Shown: piece after piece, positions 8,003 through 17,533 of the stretch
Position numbering within the stretch: position 1 is the first letter of the stretch
Layout: each line of letters opens with the position of its first letter
From: Mycolicibacterium peregrinum
Lineage (GTDB): Bacteria; Actinomycetota; Actinomycetes; Mycobacteriales; Mycobacteriaceae
Reading direction: 5' to 3'
Assembly (NCBI RefSeq): GCF_001665785.1
Contig: NZ_LZSO01000034.1
Location: 117,489-181,488, forward strand
Length of the DNA stretch: 64,000 bases
The notes under the pieces: generated by a model
Told to the model about the DNA's origin: nothing
The model's input: only the letters and a program-made list of their open reading frames with translations
The model's database searches: none
Position numbers and translations under genes: made by a program

Positions 8003-9031
8003 GTGGACATGACCGCGTTGACCACACAGCACTCGGCCGTGGGCGACCGCCCGACGCTCACACTCGCCGGGGCCACGCCTGCGACTGCCGGCAACCAACC
8101 AACCGGTTCCACACTCCGGGGCCCATTGGGCCACCGGCCGTTGTCGGTGTGGCGTGAGGTCGCTCGGGGCCGGCTCGCCGACCTCGAAGTCGACCTCGAC
8201 GAGCTGGCGGCCGACCATGGTGACGACCCGCGTTACCTCGACGCCCGGCGGCGACTCGTGGAGGCCATCCAGATCGTCAACGCGCCACGCACGGTGCGAG
8301 GTCTGCTCAACGGGGCGGCCGTGGAAGCAACCTGGCTCCGGATTCACGCCGTGGACATTGCGGTCATCCGGCTGGCGACACCCGGAGTGGTCCGGGCCAG
8401 GCTGCCCGAAATCGTCTCCACCGGAAAGGAATTGATCGGAGACACCGATGAGTCGGTCGTGGCGATCCGCGAGATTCTGGGGCATTCGAAGTGGACCGAA
8501 CACGATCGGGAAGTCTTGGCGCACAGTGCCAGGGCGGTACATGCCGCCTCCGACAGCGAGAGCATGCGACTACGCAGTTTCCGCAACATCCTGCTGGGTG
8601 CGACGGCTGTGTTGGGGCTGTTGGCCATTTGTTTCGGGGTTGTCGGCGCCTTTCGGCCCGACACGTTCGGCCTCGTCACCACCGGCACGTCGACACCCCG
8701 CGCCGACGTCGCGATAGCCGAACTCCTGGGCCTCGTGAGCGCCAGCCTGGTCGGTGCGGTGGCAATCCGCCGGATGAAAGGAACATCGACGGCCTATGCG
8801 GTACCGATGGCCTCGCTGTTGCTCAAACTTCCCACCGGCGCACTGACCGCCGTCGCCGGATTGCTGATGGTCAAGGCGGGCATCGCCGGGGACGGGGTCA
8901 GCGTCACCACCAGCGCCCACGTAGTCGGCTACTCGTTGCTGTTCGGAGCGTCACAACAGGGCATCACCGGAATGGTGGACCGCCAGACCCAGAGCCTGCT
9001 CAACAACATCTCGTCGAAGGACAATGCCTGA
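8003..9031 (+). CDS. Membrane protein of unknown function
   Basis: 342 residues. Residues 1-195 are soluble and rich in charged helices (for example RGRLADLEVDLDELAADHGD). Residues 200-320 hold about four transmembrane helices: ILLGATAVLGLLAICFGVVG, AELLGLVSASLVGAVAI, LTAVAGLLMVKAG and GYSLLFGASQQGITG. The tail is polar (DRQTQSLLNNISSKDNA). I do not recognise a family. It is divergent from the LysM gene and stops 18 bases before the hydrolase at 9050, so it may be co-transcribed with that gene. Confidence 0.55.
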   Translation: MDMTALTTQHSAVGDRPTLTLAGATPATAGNQPTGSTLRGPLGHRPLSVWREVARGRLADLEVDLDELAADHGDDPRYLDARRRLVEAIQIVNAPRTVRGLLNGAAVEATWLRIHAVDIAVIRLATPGVVRARLPEIVSTGKELIGDTDESVVAIREILGHSKWTEHDREVLAHSARAVHAASDSESMRLRSFRNILLGATAVLGLLAICFGVVGAFRPDTFGLVTTGTSTPRADVAIAELLGLVSASLVGAVAIRRMKGTSTAYAVPMASLLLKLPTGALTAVAGLLMVKAGIAGDGVSVTTSAHVVGYSLLFGASQQGITGMVDRQTQSLLNNISSKDNA

Positions 9032-9049
9032 CGGTTTTGTCTGCTTGGC

Positions 9050-9910
9050 ATGATGCTGCACATGGATCAATACCGCCGCGGGGAATTCGTATTCGACGTC
9101 ACCGACAGCGGACCTGCCGACGGCCCGGTGGTCGTGCTGCTGCATGGCTTCCCGCAGCAGAACACCAGCTGGGCACAGATCACCCCGCTGCTCACCGCCG
9201 AGGGCTTCCGTTGCCTGGCACCCAACCAGCGCGGGTACTCGGCCGGTGCCCGGCCGACCCGCCGCCGCGACTACCGTGCGGCGGAATTGGTCGAGGACAC
9301 CCTGGCACTGATCGATGCCAGCGGTGCCGACCGAGTACATCTCGTCGGTCACGACTGGGGCGCCGCGGTCGCATGGGGCGTGGCCGGCCGCGCACCCGAG
9401 AGGTTGGCGTCGTTGTCCGCGCTGTCGGTGCCCCACCCGATGGCGTTCGTGCGGTCGATGCTCACGAGCCGGCAGGGTCTGGCGTCCTGGTACATGTATG
9501 TCAATCAACTGCCCTGGGTGTCCGAACGATTGCTGCTCGGGCGCGACGGCCGAGGCAAGGCCATTGCCAGATCCTTGATCCGCAGCGGGCTGGCACCCCA
9601 AGCCGCCGAACGTGACGCTCAGGCCATGACGGAAGCCGGGGCTCTGACCGCGGCGCTGAACTGGTATCGCGCCATGCCACTGAACGGATCGGGCCTGCGC
9701 GCAGCGGACAAGATCACGGTGCCGACGCTATACGTCTGGAGTGACCGCGACGTCGCGATCACCGCAAAGCCGGCGCGCGACACCGCGAATTACGTGAGCG
9801 GTCCCTACCGTTTCGAAACGCTCCACGAAGCGTCACACTGGCTTCCGGAGGAGAAGCCGGCGGAGATCGCGGACATGTTGCTGCAGTGGTTCGCAACCCA
9901 TCCCGTGTGA
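9050..9910 (+). CDS. Alpha/beta hydrolase, epoxide-hydrolase-like
   Basis: 286 residues. The oxyanion motif VVVLLHGFPQ is at about residue 28, and the nucleophile elbow is LVGHDWGAAVAW at about 100. The nucleophile is Asp as in epoxide hydrolases and haloalkane dehalogenases, not Ser. An acid-region strand (VPTLYVWSDRDVAIT) and a catalytic His (LHEASHWLPEEKP) complete the set. ATGs at 9050, 9053 and 9062 are all possible starts; the last gives the usual short N-terminus. Only 15 bases separate it from the dehydrogenase gene at 9926, which indicates an operon. The substrate is not evident. Confidence 0.8.
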   Translation: MMLHMDQYRRGEFVFDVTDSGPADGPVVVLLHGFPQQNTSWAQITPLLTAEGFRCLAPNQRGYSAGARPTRRRDYRAAELVEDTLALIDASGADRVHLVGHDWGAAVAWGVAGRAPERLASLSALSVPHPMAFVRSMLTSRQGLASWYMYVNQLPWVSERLLLGRDGRGKAIARSLIRSGLAPQAAERDAQAMTEAGALTAALNWYRAMPLNGSGLRAADKITVPTLYVWSDRDVAITAKPARDTANYVSGPYRFETLHEASHWLPEEKPAEIADMLLQWFATHPV

Positions 9911-9925
9911 GCGGAAGGTGACAGC

Positions 9926-10990
9926 GTGCTGACCTTGGGAGTACTTCTGGGCGACGGTATCGGACCGGAGATCGTGGATTCGGCCACCAGGGTCGCCGAA
10001 CGAGCCCTGGCCACGGCGTCGGTCGACGTGCACTGGCGCGAACTGCCGTTCGGCTTAGAGGCGATCGGTGAGTTCGGAACTCCGCTGCCAGAACCGACAC
10101 TGGCCGAACTGGACGCGCTGCCCGGATGGATCCTCGGGCCGCACGACAACGCCGGATACCCTGAACAGTTCCGCGGTACCTTGTCACCCGGCGGGGCAAT
10201 CCGCAAGCGCTACAACCTGTTCGCCAACATCCGGCCCGCGCGCACCTTGAGTACCGCCATCGATGCGGTGTGCCCCGATCTGGATGTCGTCATCGTCAGA
10301 GAGAACACCGAAGGGTTCTACGCCGACCGCAACATGTACGACGGCGCAGGCGAATTCATGCCCACACCCGATGTCGCGCTGGCTGTCGCCGTCTTCACCC
10401 GACCTGCGTGCGAGCGGATCGCCCATGAGGCTTTCCAACTGGCCGTCGCCCGGCGCAAGTCAGTCACCATCGCGCACAAGACGAATGTCCTGGCCAAGAC
10501 CACGGGGCTGTTCCGCGACGTGTGTCTGAGCGTCGCCGAGAGCTACCCCGAGGTGGAAGTCCGTGGCGAGCACATCGATGCGTTGGCGGCTCGATTGGTG
10601 AGTCATCCCCGCGATTTCGACGTGATCGTCGCAGAGAACATGTTCGGTGACATCCTCTCCGACCTGGCCGGCCAATTGAGCGGCTCACTGGGGATGGCGC
10701 CCTCCATCAACGCGTCGCACAGTCACGCGATGGCGCAGGCCGCACACGGATCGGCGCCCGATATTGCCGGACGCGACATCGCCAACCCTGTGGCGATGAT
10801 CCTGTCCACCGCGATGTTGCTGCGCTGGTTGGCCGTCCGCGACGGGGGCACACCGGCGCTCGGCGACGCCGCCGACCGGATCGAGGGGGCCATCCGTCGC
10901 GTCCTGGACACCGGTGTCCGAACGGCCGACATCGGTGGCGGCGCGTCGACCTCGTCGTTCACCGAGCACGTACTCGCCGCACTGCAGTGA
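9926..10990 (+). CDS. Isocitrate/isopropylmalate dehydrogenase-family enzyme
   Basis: 354 residues from a GTG start after GGAAGGTGAC. The N-terminal LLGDGIGPEIVDSA is typical of beta-decarboxylating dehydrogenases. The substrate loop reads VIVRENTEGFYAD. The ENTEG form occurs in isocitrate, tartrate and D-malate dehydrogenases, whereas isopropylmalate enzymes usually have a different loop here. A metal-binding Asp lies in ENMFGDILSDLAG, and the cofactor loop is AHGSAPDIAGRDIANP. The enzyme should oxidise and decarboxylate a 2-hydroxyacid with NAD(P) and Mg or Mn. It is likely co-transcribed with the hydrolase at 9050, so it may serve a catabolic pathway rather than leucine synthesis. Confidence 0.8.
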   Translation: MLTLGVLLGDGIGPEIVDSATRVAERALATASVDVHWRELPFGLEAIGEFGTPLPEPTLAELDALPGWILGPHDNAGYPEQFRGTLSPGGAIRKRYNLFANIRPARTLSTAIDAVCPDLDVVIVRENTEGFYADRNMYDGAGEFMPTPDVALAVAVFTRPACERIAHEAFQLAVARRKSVTIAHKTNVLAKTTGLFRDVCLSVAESYPEVEVRGEHIDALAARLVSHPRDFDVIVAENMFGDILSDLAGQLSGSLGMAPSINASHSHAMAQAAHGSAPDIAGRDIANPVAMILSTAMLLRWLAVRDGGTPALGDAADRIEGAIRRVLDTGVRTADIGGGASTSSFTEHVLAALQ

Positions 10991-10993
10991 CTG

Positions 10994-12373
10994 CTAGGAA
11001 CGCCGCGTCACAATCCGATAGCCACCGTAAATCATCAGCGCCGCAACGAAATTGACGAAATAGGCAATGTCGGCGCCATGCCAGGCGGTCGCCACCGCAC
11101 CCTGGATCAGGGTGGTGTTCATGAACGGCACTGCCACCACGTAGGCACCCACGAACGCGAGCAGGGCGGCCACCGCGTCGCGGCGAACCGTGGGTTCGGC
11201 ACTCGGGTCGATGCTGCTGCGTCCCCTGGTGCGGAGCAGCCAATCCACCACGATCACCGCGACGAACGCCGGGATCCAATAGCTGACCAGGAGCAGGACA
11301 TCGGTGAACCTGGTCGCGGTGTCGGCGGCGTGCAGCCACAGGATCAAGCCGAACGCCAGTGTCGTCACGATGATCGCCGACACCGGCCTGCGCACCCGCA
11401 CGCCGATGGTCTGCAAGGCCAAGGAACCGCTGTAGTCGTTCATCACGCCCGACCCGATCGCCGCGAGCGCGATCACCAACAAGGCCAGGCCGCCGAGCGG
11501 GCCGCCACCCATGACCGCGTGAACACCGTCGGCCGTGTGCTCTCCGATGACCGATGCGGCCGCGATTCCGATGCCCTGCACGAAGACGTAGGCCCACACG
11601 ATCCCGGCGAACGAATAGCCGAACACCTGCCACCGCGATGAATCGGTCGGAAGATACCGACTGAAGTCGGCGGCATAACTGGCCCACGAGATGGCCAGAC
11701 TCAGAGCGATCGTGACTTCGAAAACGAAGGCTCCGGCCAGATCCGCACCGCCCACCGACGGAGCCACCACGATGTCGTGGCCACTGACCAGTTTGACGGT
11801 GAACACAGCGAACGTGAGGAACAGGATGACGGTCAGCACTGCCTGCAGCCGGTGGATCAGCTCGTAGCCGAAGAAGCCGACGACGCCCTGGACGGCCAGC
11901 ACGATCAGTACCGCGCTCCAGAACGGGATGCCCAGCAGCGCCGCGAGCGCCTCGCCGCCGAACAGACCGACAAGGGCGTCCCACGCTATCGACGACCCCC
12001 ACTGCAGGATGCCCGGCACCACCACCAGACCGCCGAAGGCCATGCGTGCGTTGGGAAGTTGACCCGCCCCGGTTCGGGGGCCCCACGTCGACAGGTAGGC
12101 CACCACGGCCGAACCCAGGACCGTGCCGATCACCATGGCCAGCAGGCCCAGCCAGAAGCCCAATCCGAGCGTGATCGCCAGTGTCCCGGTGAACACTCCG
12201 GTCATGTTCACCTGCGGCGCGAACCAGACCGTGAACAGCCGGGCCGGATGTCCGTAACGCTGGTCGGAGGCCAGCGGCGCGATCCCATGGGTCTCGACAG
12301 TCAGATCGCCCGCACCGGTCGGGCGACGTCCGCTGAACGTTGACGCGTTGAGTGCGCTGACCCCGAAAGCCAT
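10994..12373 (-). CDS. NCS1-family nucleobase permease (cytosine/purine type)
   Basis: About 459 residues from ATG 12373 (MAFGVSALNAST); an upstream GTG at 12439 would add 22 residues with no clear homology-like character. About 12 helices are visible. The family opening VETHGIAPLASDQRYGHPA precedes the first helix with FTVWFAPQVNMTG, and SWASYAADFSRYLP is the conserved helix 6 region of NCS1 transporters. These carriers import nucleobases, hydantoins or thiamine-related compounds with H+ or Na+. It ends only three bases from the convergent dehydrogenase gene. Confidence 0.8.
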   Translation of the reverse strand: MAFGVSALNASTFSGRRPTGAGDLTVETHGIAPLASDQRYGHPARLFTVWFAPQVNMTGVFTGTLAITLGLGFWLGLLAMVIGTVLGSAVVAYLSTWGPRTGAGQLPNARMAFGGLVVVPGILQWGSSIAWDALVGLFGGEALAALLGIPFWSAVLIVLAVQGVVGFFGYELIHRLQAVLTVILFLTFAVFTVKLVSGHDIVVAPSVGGADLAGAFVFEVTIALSLAISWASYAADFSRYLPTDSSRWQVFGYSFAGIVWAYVFVQGIGIAAASVIGEHTADGVHAVMGGGPLGGLALLVIALAAIGSGVMNDYSGSLALQTIGVRVRRPVSAIIVTTLAFGLILWLHAADTATRFTDVLLLVSYWIPAFVAVIVVDWLLRTRGRSSIDPSAEPTVRRDAVAALLAFVGAYVVAVPFMNTTLIQGAVATAWHGADIAYFVNFVAALMIYGGYRIVTRRS

Positions 12374-12466
12374 TCGTCTATTCGACCACGCACCCCGTGT
12401 ACGGGCGCGTGCCGCACCATGGCCATAATCGAGAAACACAAAGATTAGCTATGGATCGGAGCGGCA

Positions 12467-13936
12467 GTGGCGAGGACCGAAGCTGACCGGTCCGACTCCC
12501 CCGCGGTGATCGGCATGTCGCGCCGCCCCGGTGTCCTGATTGCCGGACTCAGTCTGGTCGCCCTCACCGTCGCCGTCCTGCAGACCGCGGTGGTCCCGAT
12601 CCTGGGCATCATCGCCCACCAGCTGAACACCTCCTCGGTTGCGGTCAGCTGGGCCGTCACCGCCAACCTGCTGGCGGCGGCAGCCTCGACTCCGCTGATC
12701 GGGCGGCTCGCCGACCTCTACAGCAAGAAGCGTGTCCTGCTGGGCGTACTGGTGGTCGTGCTGACGGGGTCGGTGCTGGCTGCGGTCACCGCGTCGGTAC
12801 CGCTCCTCGTCGCTGCACGCATCCTGCAGGGCGCCTCCTACGCGCTCTACCCGATCAGCATCGCGATCCTGCGGGAAGAACTCGCCGAGGATCGACTGGT
12901 CGGCGCGATGTCGGTGCTGTCCGGAACGCTGGGTTTCGGGGGCGGTGTCGGCCTCGTCGTCACCGGACTCCTGATGTCCGGTGACGCCGGATATCACCGC
13001 GTCTTCTGGCTCACCACCGCATTCACCGCGGTCGTCATCGTGGTGGCGGTCGTGGTCGTGCCCAACCGCCGGCCCGAAGCCGGTGGCGCGATCGACTGGC
13101 TGGGTGCCGCCGGTCTGGCCATCGGTCTCTCGTCGGTGCTCCTGGCGATCACCCAGGGCAACGCGTGGGGATGGAGCCATCCGGGCACGATCGGTTTCAT
13201 GCTCGGCGGCGCCGGCGTGCTGGCCGGCTGGTGGTGGTGGGAACGGCGAGCCGCCGAACCCCTGGTCTCGACCACGATGCTGGCCCGCCGCCCCATCCTG
13301 CTCACCAACCTGGCCACGATCCTGGTCGGCATGGGTCTGTACTTCGCGTTCCTCGGCCTCACCCAGTTCGTGCAGATGTCGCGCGAGGCCGCAGGCTACG
13401 GATTCGGGGCCGACGTGCTGCAGGCGAGTGTCTACTTCCTTCTCCCCGGAGCGCTCACCGGTTTCCTGGTGGCACTGGTCAGTGGCCGGTACATCGACCG
13501 GTACGGAGCGCGCCGGGTGCTGGTGGTGGCCGCTGTAGCGGGTATCGCCGGATTCGTCATGCTCGCCGTCGCACATGACCGGGCCTGGCAGGTCGTCCTG
13601 GCCGGCGTGCTGGCCAACGCCTACATCAGCCTCGGGTACGGCGCGTTGCCCGCACTGGTGGTCAGCGAGGTCGACAACAGCGAGACCGGTATCGCCACGA
13701 GCATGAACGCGATTGCACGAACCATCGGCAGTTCCGTGGCGGCGGCCGTCGTCGCGGTACTGCTCGGTCATCGCATGGTGCCCTCGGAAGGCAGCTTCGT
13801 GACGATCTTCGTCGCCGGTGCGGTCACCGCCGCGTTGGCGATGGCGCTCATCGCGGTATCCCGGGCACCTGACCGCCACGGCGACTCCATGCACACGCTG
13901 TCCGAGTCCCGCGCGATGAACCACGAGTGGGGCTGA
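12467..13936 (+). CDS. MFS exporter, EmrB/QacA (DHA2) type
   Basis: 489 residues from GTG 12467, with about 14 helices. Motif A is present as LIGRLADLYSKKRVL between helices 2 and 3, and SVLSGTLGFGGGVGLVVTG looks like motif C. The C-terminus is polar and His-rich (DRHGDSMHTLSESRAMNHEWG). The family exports drugs and hydrophobic compounds using the proton gradient. It is divergent from the NCS1 permease, with about 90 bases between the starts if the permease begins at 12373. The substrate is unknown. Confidence 0.85.
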   Translation: MARTEADRSDSPAVIGMSRRPGVLIAGLSLVALTVAVLQTAVVPILGIIAHQLNTSSVAVSWAVTANLLAAAASTPLIGRLADLYSKKRVLLGVLVVVLTGSVLAAVTASVPLLVAARILQGASYALYPISIAILREELAEDRLVGAMSVLSGTLGFGGGVGLVVTGLLMSGDAGYHRVFWLTTAFTAVVIVVAVVVVPNRRPEAGGAIDWLGAAGLAIGLSSVLLAITQGNAWGWSHPGTIGFMLGGAGVLAGWWWWERRAAEPLVSTTMLARRPILLTNLATILVGMGLYFAFLGLTQFVQMSREAAGYGFGADVLQASVYFLLPGALTGFLVALVSGRYIDRYGARRVLVVAAVAGIAGFVMLAVAHDRAWQVVLAGVLANAYISLGYGALPALVVSEVDNSETGIATSMNAIARTIGSSVAAAVVAVLLGHRMVPSEGSFVTIFVAGAVTAALAMALIAVSRAPDRHGDSMHTLSESRAMNHEWG

Positions 13937-14200
13937 TCCTCCCAGTCGCCGATTTTCCCGTCGCGACAAACCACTGAGCTGCGAAACTTGAGGCCAGCCA
14001 GTCGCTGCCCCTCCAGATCGTCGACCGACCATGCCGCCGTGGCCGTTGAGCCGCCACGCTATGGAATCACGCTGTCGAGGTGCCTCAAACGAAGGATTCC
14101 ATTGAAAAATTGTTAATTCATTGCGGAAACGGTTGCGAAGGTCGGCACAATCCGCGATGGTTTACCGACAGCTTCCCGGCTGTACTGGAGGAGGATTCCG
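13937..14200. promoter_or_regulatory. Leader region of the polyamine ABC operon with an inverted repeat
   Basis: This 264-base gap has no gene. ATGGAATC (14061-14068) and GATTCCAT (14095-14102) form a perfect 8-base inverted repeat with a 26-base spacer. An AT-rich tract (around 14101-14130, GAAAAATTGTTAATTCATTG) follows and probably holds the promoter. A strong GGAGGAGGA ribosome binding site is at 14187-14195. The repeat is a candidate operator; no regulator gene is adjacent. Confidence 0.45.
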
Positions 14201-15394
14201 CTGACCGGCCCAGATATCACCGCCGTCGACAAGTCGACGGGACACGACGGCTCGCCACGCACCGGCGCGCCAGTCATAGAGATCGACCACGTCACGAAAC
14301 GGTTCGGCGACTACGTGGCCGTAGCCGAGGCTGACTTCTCGATCGCCTCGGGTGAGTTCTTCTCGATGCTCGGCCCCTCGGGCTGCGGGAAGACCACCAC
14401 GCTGCGCATGATCGCCGGATTCGAGAGCCCGACCGAGGGCGCCATCCGGCTGGAGGGTGTCGACGTCTCCCGCGTGCCACCGCACAAGCGCAACGTCAAC
14501 ACGGTCTTCCAGCACTATGCGCTGTTTCCGCACATGACGGTGTGGGACAACGTCGCCTACGGGCCGCGCAGCATGAAGAAGGACAAAACCGAGATCAAGC
14601 GCAGCGTCGACGAGCTGCTGGAGATCGTTCGGCTCACCGACTTCGCCAAGCGCAAGCCCGGCCAGCTCTCGGGTGGTCAGCAACAGCGCGTGGCCCTGGC
14701 TCGCGCCCTGGTCAACTACCCGAGCGCGCTCCTGCTCGATGAGCCGCTCGGCGCCCTTGATCTCAAACTGCGCCACGCAATGCAGTTCGAACTCAAGCGG
14801 ATCCAGCGCGAGGTCGGCATCACGTTCATCTACGTGACCCACGATCAGGAAGAGGCGCTCACGATGAGCGACCGGATCGCGGTGATGAACAATGGAAACG
14901 TGGAGCAGATCGGCAGCCCCACCGAGATATATGACCGCCCGGCAAGCGTTTTCGTCGCCAGCTTCATCGGACAGGCCAACCTGTGGGCGGGTCGGCAGAC
15001 CGGACGCTCCAATCGCGACTTCGTCGAGGTGGAGGTACTCGGCACCACGCTCAAGGCCAAGCCCGGCGATACCACCATCGAGCCCGGTGGGCATGCAACC
15101 CTGATGATCCGCCCGGAGCGGGTCCGCGTCTCGATGGATGTTCCGACCGGGGAGGTGGCCACCGTTCCCGCCACCGTCAAAGACCTGACCTTCCAGGGTC
15201 CGGTGCTCAGGCTTTCCCTTGCCGCGCCTGATGATTCGACGATCATCGCCCACGTCGGCCCCGAGCAGGAACTTCCCCTGCTGCGTCCCGGCGATCAGGT
15301 CCATGTGGGTTGGTCGCCCGACGCGTCGCGGGTACTTCCCGCCGCGGACATTCCGACCACCGAAGATCTCGAAGAGATGCTCGACGACACGTAG
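14201..15394 (+). CDS. potA: Polyamine-type ABC transporter ATP-binding protein, likely CTG start
   Basis: 397 residues if translation begins at CTG 14201, which sits five bases after the ribosome binding site GGAGGAGGA. The frame then reads LTGPDITAVDKST and reaches the ABC core VIEIDHVTKRFGDYVA with no ATG, GTG or TTG before codon 39. The first conventional start, GTG 14315, would cut off the first ABC strands, so CTG is preferred. Seen motifs are Walker A GPSGCGKTT, signature LSGGQQQR, Walker B ALLLDEPLGALD, H-loop YVTHDQEEA and a C-terminal TOBE domain. It powers uptake by the PotB/PotC/PotD homologues encoded directly downstream. Confidence 0.88.
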   Translation: MTGPDITAVDKSTGHDGSPRTGAPVIEIDHVTKRFGDYVAVAEADFSIASGEFFSMLGPSGCGKTTTLRMIAGFESPTEGAIRLEGVDVSRVPPHKRNVNTVFQHYALFPHMTVWDNVAYGPRSMKKDKTEIKRSVDELLEIVRLTDFAKRKPGQLSGGQQQRVALARALVNYPSALLLDEPLGALDLKLRHAMQFELKRIQREVGITFIYVTHDQEEALTMSDRIAVMNNGNVEQIGSPTEIYDRPASVFVASFIGQANLWAGRQTGRSNRDFVEVEVLGTTLKAKPGDTTIEPGGHATLMIRPERVRVSMDVPTGEVATVPATVKDLTFQGPVLRLSLAAPDDSTIIAHVGPEQELPLLRPGDQVHVGWSPDASRVLPAADIPTTEDLEEMLDDT

Positions 15395-15455
15395 GCACTC
15401 TCCACCGCCGCCCCTGCCCTTGACCAAAGCGTCCGAATTCACCGAAAGGCCGCCC

Positions 15456-16652
15456 ATGCCTGACAATATCGACCCCCGCCTGCTCGCCCGGCTGACCGCG
15501 ACCCGCACCTCGCGGCGTCGCTTCCTCGGTGGCGGCGCCGCAGCCGCCGCCGCATTCGCGCTGGGCCCCGCCGTGCTGGCCGCATGCGGGACTGGCGGTG
15601 AGGGTGGCTCCGCCGGGACATCGTCGGCCGCCCCCGACGACGGCTCGCCGGCCACCGGCAACGTGCGCATCTCGAACTGGCCGCTGTACATGGCCGACGG
15701 ATTCGTCGCAGCGTTCCAGACCAAGACCGGCCTGACCGTGGATTACAAAGAGGATTTCAACGACAACGAGCAGTGGTTCGCCAAGGTCAAGGAACCGTTG
15801 TCCCGCAAGCAGGACATCGGCGCCGACCTCGTGGTGCCCACCGAGTTCATGGCGGTCCGGCTGGCAGGACTCAAGTGGCTCAACGAGATTCGGGACTCCC
15901 GCGTCCCCAACAAGAAGAATCTCCGCGAAGACCTGCTCAACTCAAAGGCCGATCCGGGTCGCAAGTACACCGCACCGTACATGACCGGCATGGTGGGCCT
16001 CGCCTACAACAAGGCCGCCACCGGACGCGACATCACCAAGATCGACGATCTGTGGGATCCGGCCTTCAAGGGCCGGGTCAGTTTGTTGTCCGACACTCAG
16101 GATGGGCTCGGCATGATCATGCAGTGGCAGGGCAACTCCGTCGAGGATCCGACCACCGAATCCATCACCAAGGCCGTCGATTTCATCCGCGAGCAGAAGG
16201 ACAAGGGTCAGATCAGGCGGTTCACCGGCAACGACTACGCCGACGATCTGGCAGCCGGAAATATCGCTGTAGCCCAGGCATATTCGGGTGACGTCGTGCA
16301 GTTGCAGGCCGACAACCCGGACCTGCAGTTCATCGTGCCGGAGTCCGGCGGCGACTGGTTCATCGACACCATGGTGATTCCCTACACCTCGCAGAACGAG
16401 AAAGCGGCCGAGGCGTGGATCGACTACGTCTACGACCGGGCCAACTACGCCAAACTCATTGCGTTCACCCAGTTCGTGCCGGTGCTGTCCGACATGACCG
16501 ACGAGCTCGCCAAGATCGACCCCAAGCTGGCGAGCAACCCGCTGATCAACCCGCCCGCCGTCGTCCAGGCCAAGCTCAAGTCCTGGCCGGCGCTCACCGA
16601 CGAACAGACTCAGGAGTTCAACAGTCTGTACGCCGCAGTGACCGGAGGCTGA
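15456..16652 (+). CDS. potD: Polyamine-type ABC transporter substrate-binding lipoprotein
   Basis: 398 residues from ATG 15456. The N-terminus carries both a twin-arginine motif (TSRRRFLGGG) and a lipobox ending LAAC. It should therefore be folded in the cytoplasm, exported by Tat and lipid-anchored outside the membrane. The mature part has PotD-type segments: VRISNWPLYMADG, GLTVDYKEDFNDNEQWF, DIGADLVVPTEFMAVRL and VNP-free domain 2 blocks such as WFIDTMVIPYTSQNEKAAEAW. It probably binds spermidine, putrescine or a similar amine. It is 61 bases after potA and five bases before potB. Confidence 0.85.
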   Translation: MPDNIDPRLLARLTATRTSRRRFLGGGAAAAAAFALGPAVLAACGTGGEGGSAGTSSAAPDDGSPATGNVRISNWPLYMADGFVAAFQTKTGLTVDYKEDFNDNEQWFAKVKEPLSRKQDIGADLVVPTEFMAVRLAGLKWLNEIRDSRVPNKKNLREDLLNSKADPGRKYTAPYMTGMVGLAYNKAATGRDITKIDDLWDPAFKGRVSLLSDTQDGLGMIMQWQGNSVEDPTTESITKAVDFIREQKDKGQIRRFTGNDYADDLAAGNIAVAQAYSGDVVQLQADNPDLQFIVPESGGDWFIDTMVIPYTSQNEKAAEAWIDYVYDRANYAKLIAFTQFVPVLSDMTDELAKIDPKLASNPLINPPAVVQAKLKSWPALTDEQTQEFNSLYAAVTGG

Positions 16653-16657
16653 CGCCG

Positions 16658-17533
16658 ATGGCAGGCGTGGCCACCAGCAGCCGGCAGCGGAGCAAGATCG
16701 CCCCGTACCTGATGATCCTGCCGGCGTTGGTGTACCTTGGGATCTTCTTCGTGGTGCCGTTCATCTCGCTGGCCCGCACCTCGTTGTCGACATCGGGCGG
16801 TTCGGTATACCTTCCGACACTGGAATTCGACTGGAACTTCGGCAATTACGCACATGCATTCAGCGAGTATCAGGACCAGATTCTTCGGACGTTCGGCTAT
16901 GCCCTGGTGGCGACCCTGCTGTGTGCGTTGCTGGCCTTCCCGCTGGCCTACGTGATCGCCTTCAAGGCCGGCCGATACAAGAACCTGATCCTCGGCCTGG
17001 TGATTCTGCCGTTCTTCGTCACGTTCCTGATCCGCACGATCGCCTGGAAGACGATTCTTGCCGACGACGGTGTGGTGGTGAGCGCGCTCGGGTCCATCGG
17101 ACTGCTGCCCAGCGAGGGGCGGTTGTTGTCGACGAGTTGGGCCGTGATCGGCGGCCTGACCTACAACTGGATCATCTTCATGATCCTGCCTCTGTACGTG
17201 AGCCTGGAGAAGATCGATCCCCGCCTGATCGAGGCCTCCAAGGACCTGTACTCCTCGAACACCCGGAGCTTCACGAAAGTGATTCTGCCGCTGTCGATGC
17301 CGGGGGTATTGGCCGGAAGCATGCTGGTGTTCATCCCCGCGGCGGGCGATTTCATCAATGCGGACTACCTCGGTAGCACGCAAACCACCATGATCGGCAA
17401 CGTGATACAGAAGCAGTTCCTGGTGGTCAAGGACTATCCCGCGGCGGCCGCACTCAGCATGGTGCTCATGGCGATCATCCTGGTCGGCGTGCTGCTGTAC
17501 ACGCGGGCGCTCGGTACGGAGGATCTCGTATGA
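16658..17533 (+). CDS. potB: Polyamine-type ABC transporter permease 1
   Basis: 291 residues from ATG 16658 (MAGVATSSRQRSKIAPYL). There are six predicted helices: LMILPALVYLGIFFVVPF first, and LGLVILPFFVTFLIRTIAW in the conserved central part. The EAA loop, which docks onto the ATPase, reads IEASKDLYSSNTRSFTKVILP. It is the usual partner of PotC. The frame is open further upstream, but the start chosen follows the potD stop by five bases and gives the normal family length. Its TGA overlaps the potC ATG. Confidence 0.88.
   Translation: MAGVATSSRQRSKIAPYLMILPALVYLGIFFVVPFISLARTSLSTSGGSVYLPTLEFDWNFGNYAHAFSEYQDQILRTFGYALVATLLCALLAFPLAYVIAFKAGRYKNLILGLVILPFFVTFLIRTIAWKTILADDGVVVSALGSIGLLPSEGRLLSTSWAVIGGLTYNWIIFMILPLYVSLEKIDPRLIEASKDLYSSNTRSFTKVILPLSMPGVLAGSMLVFIPAAGDFINADYLGSTQTTMIGNVIQKQFLVVKDYPAAAALSMVLMAIILVGVLLYTRALGTEDLV

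Noticed and set aside
12449..14032. 527-codon minus-strand frame over the MFS exporter
   Set aside because: No hydrophobic or domain pattern; it mirrors the third codon position GC of the real gene.
14162..15724. 520-codon minus-strand frame over the polyamine ATPase gene
   Set aside because: Antisense to a gene with complete ABC motifs; the composition is Arg/Gly/Asp-rich mirror sequence.
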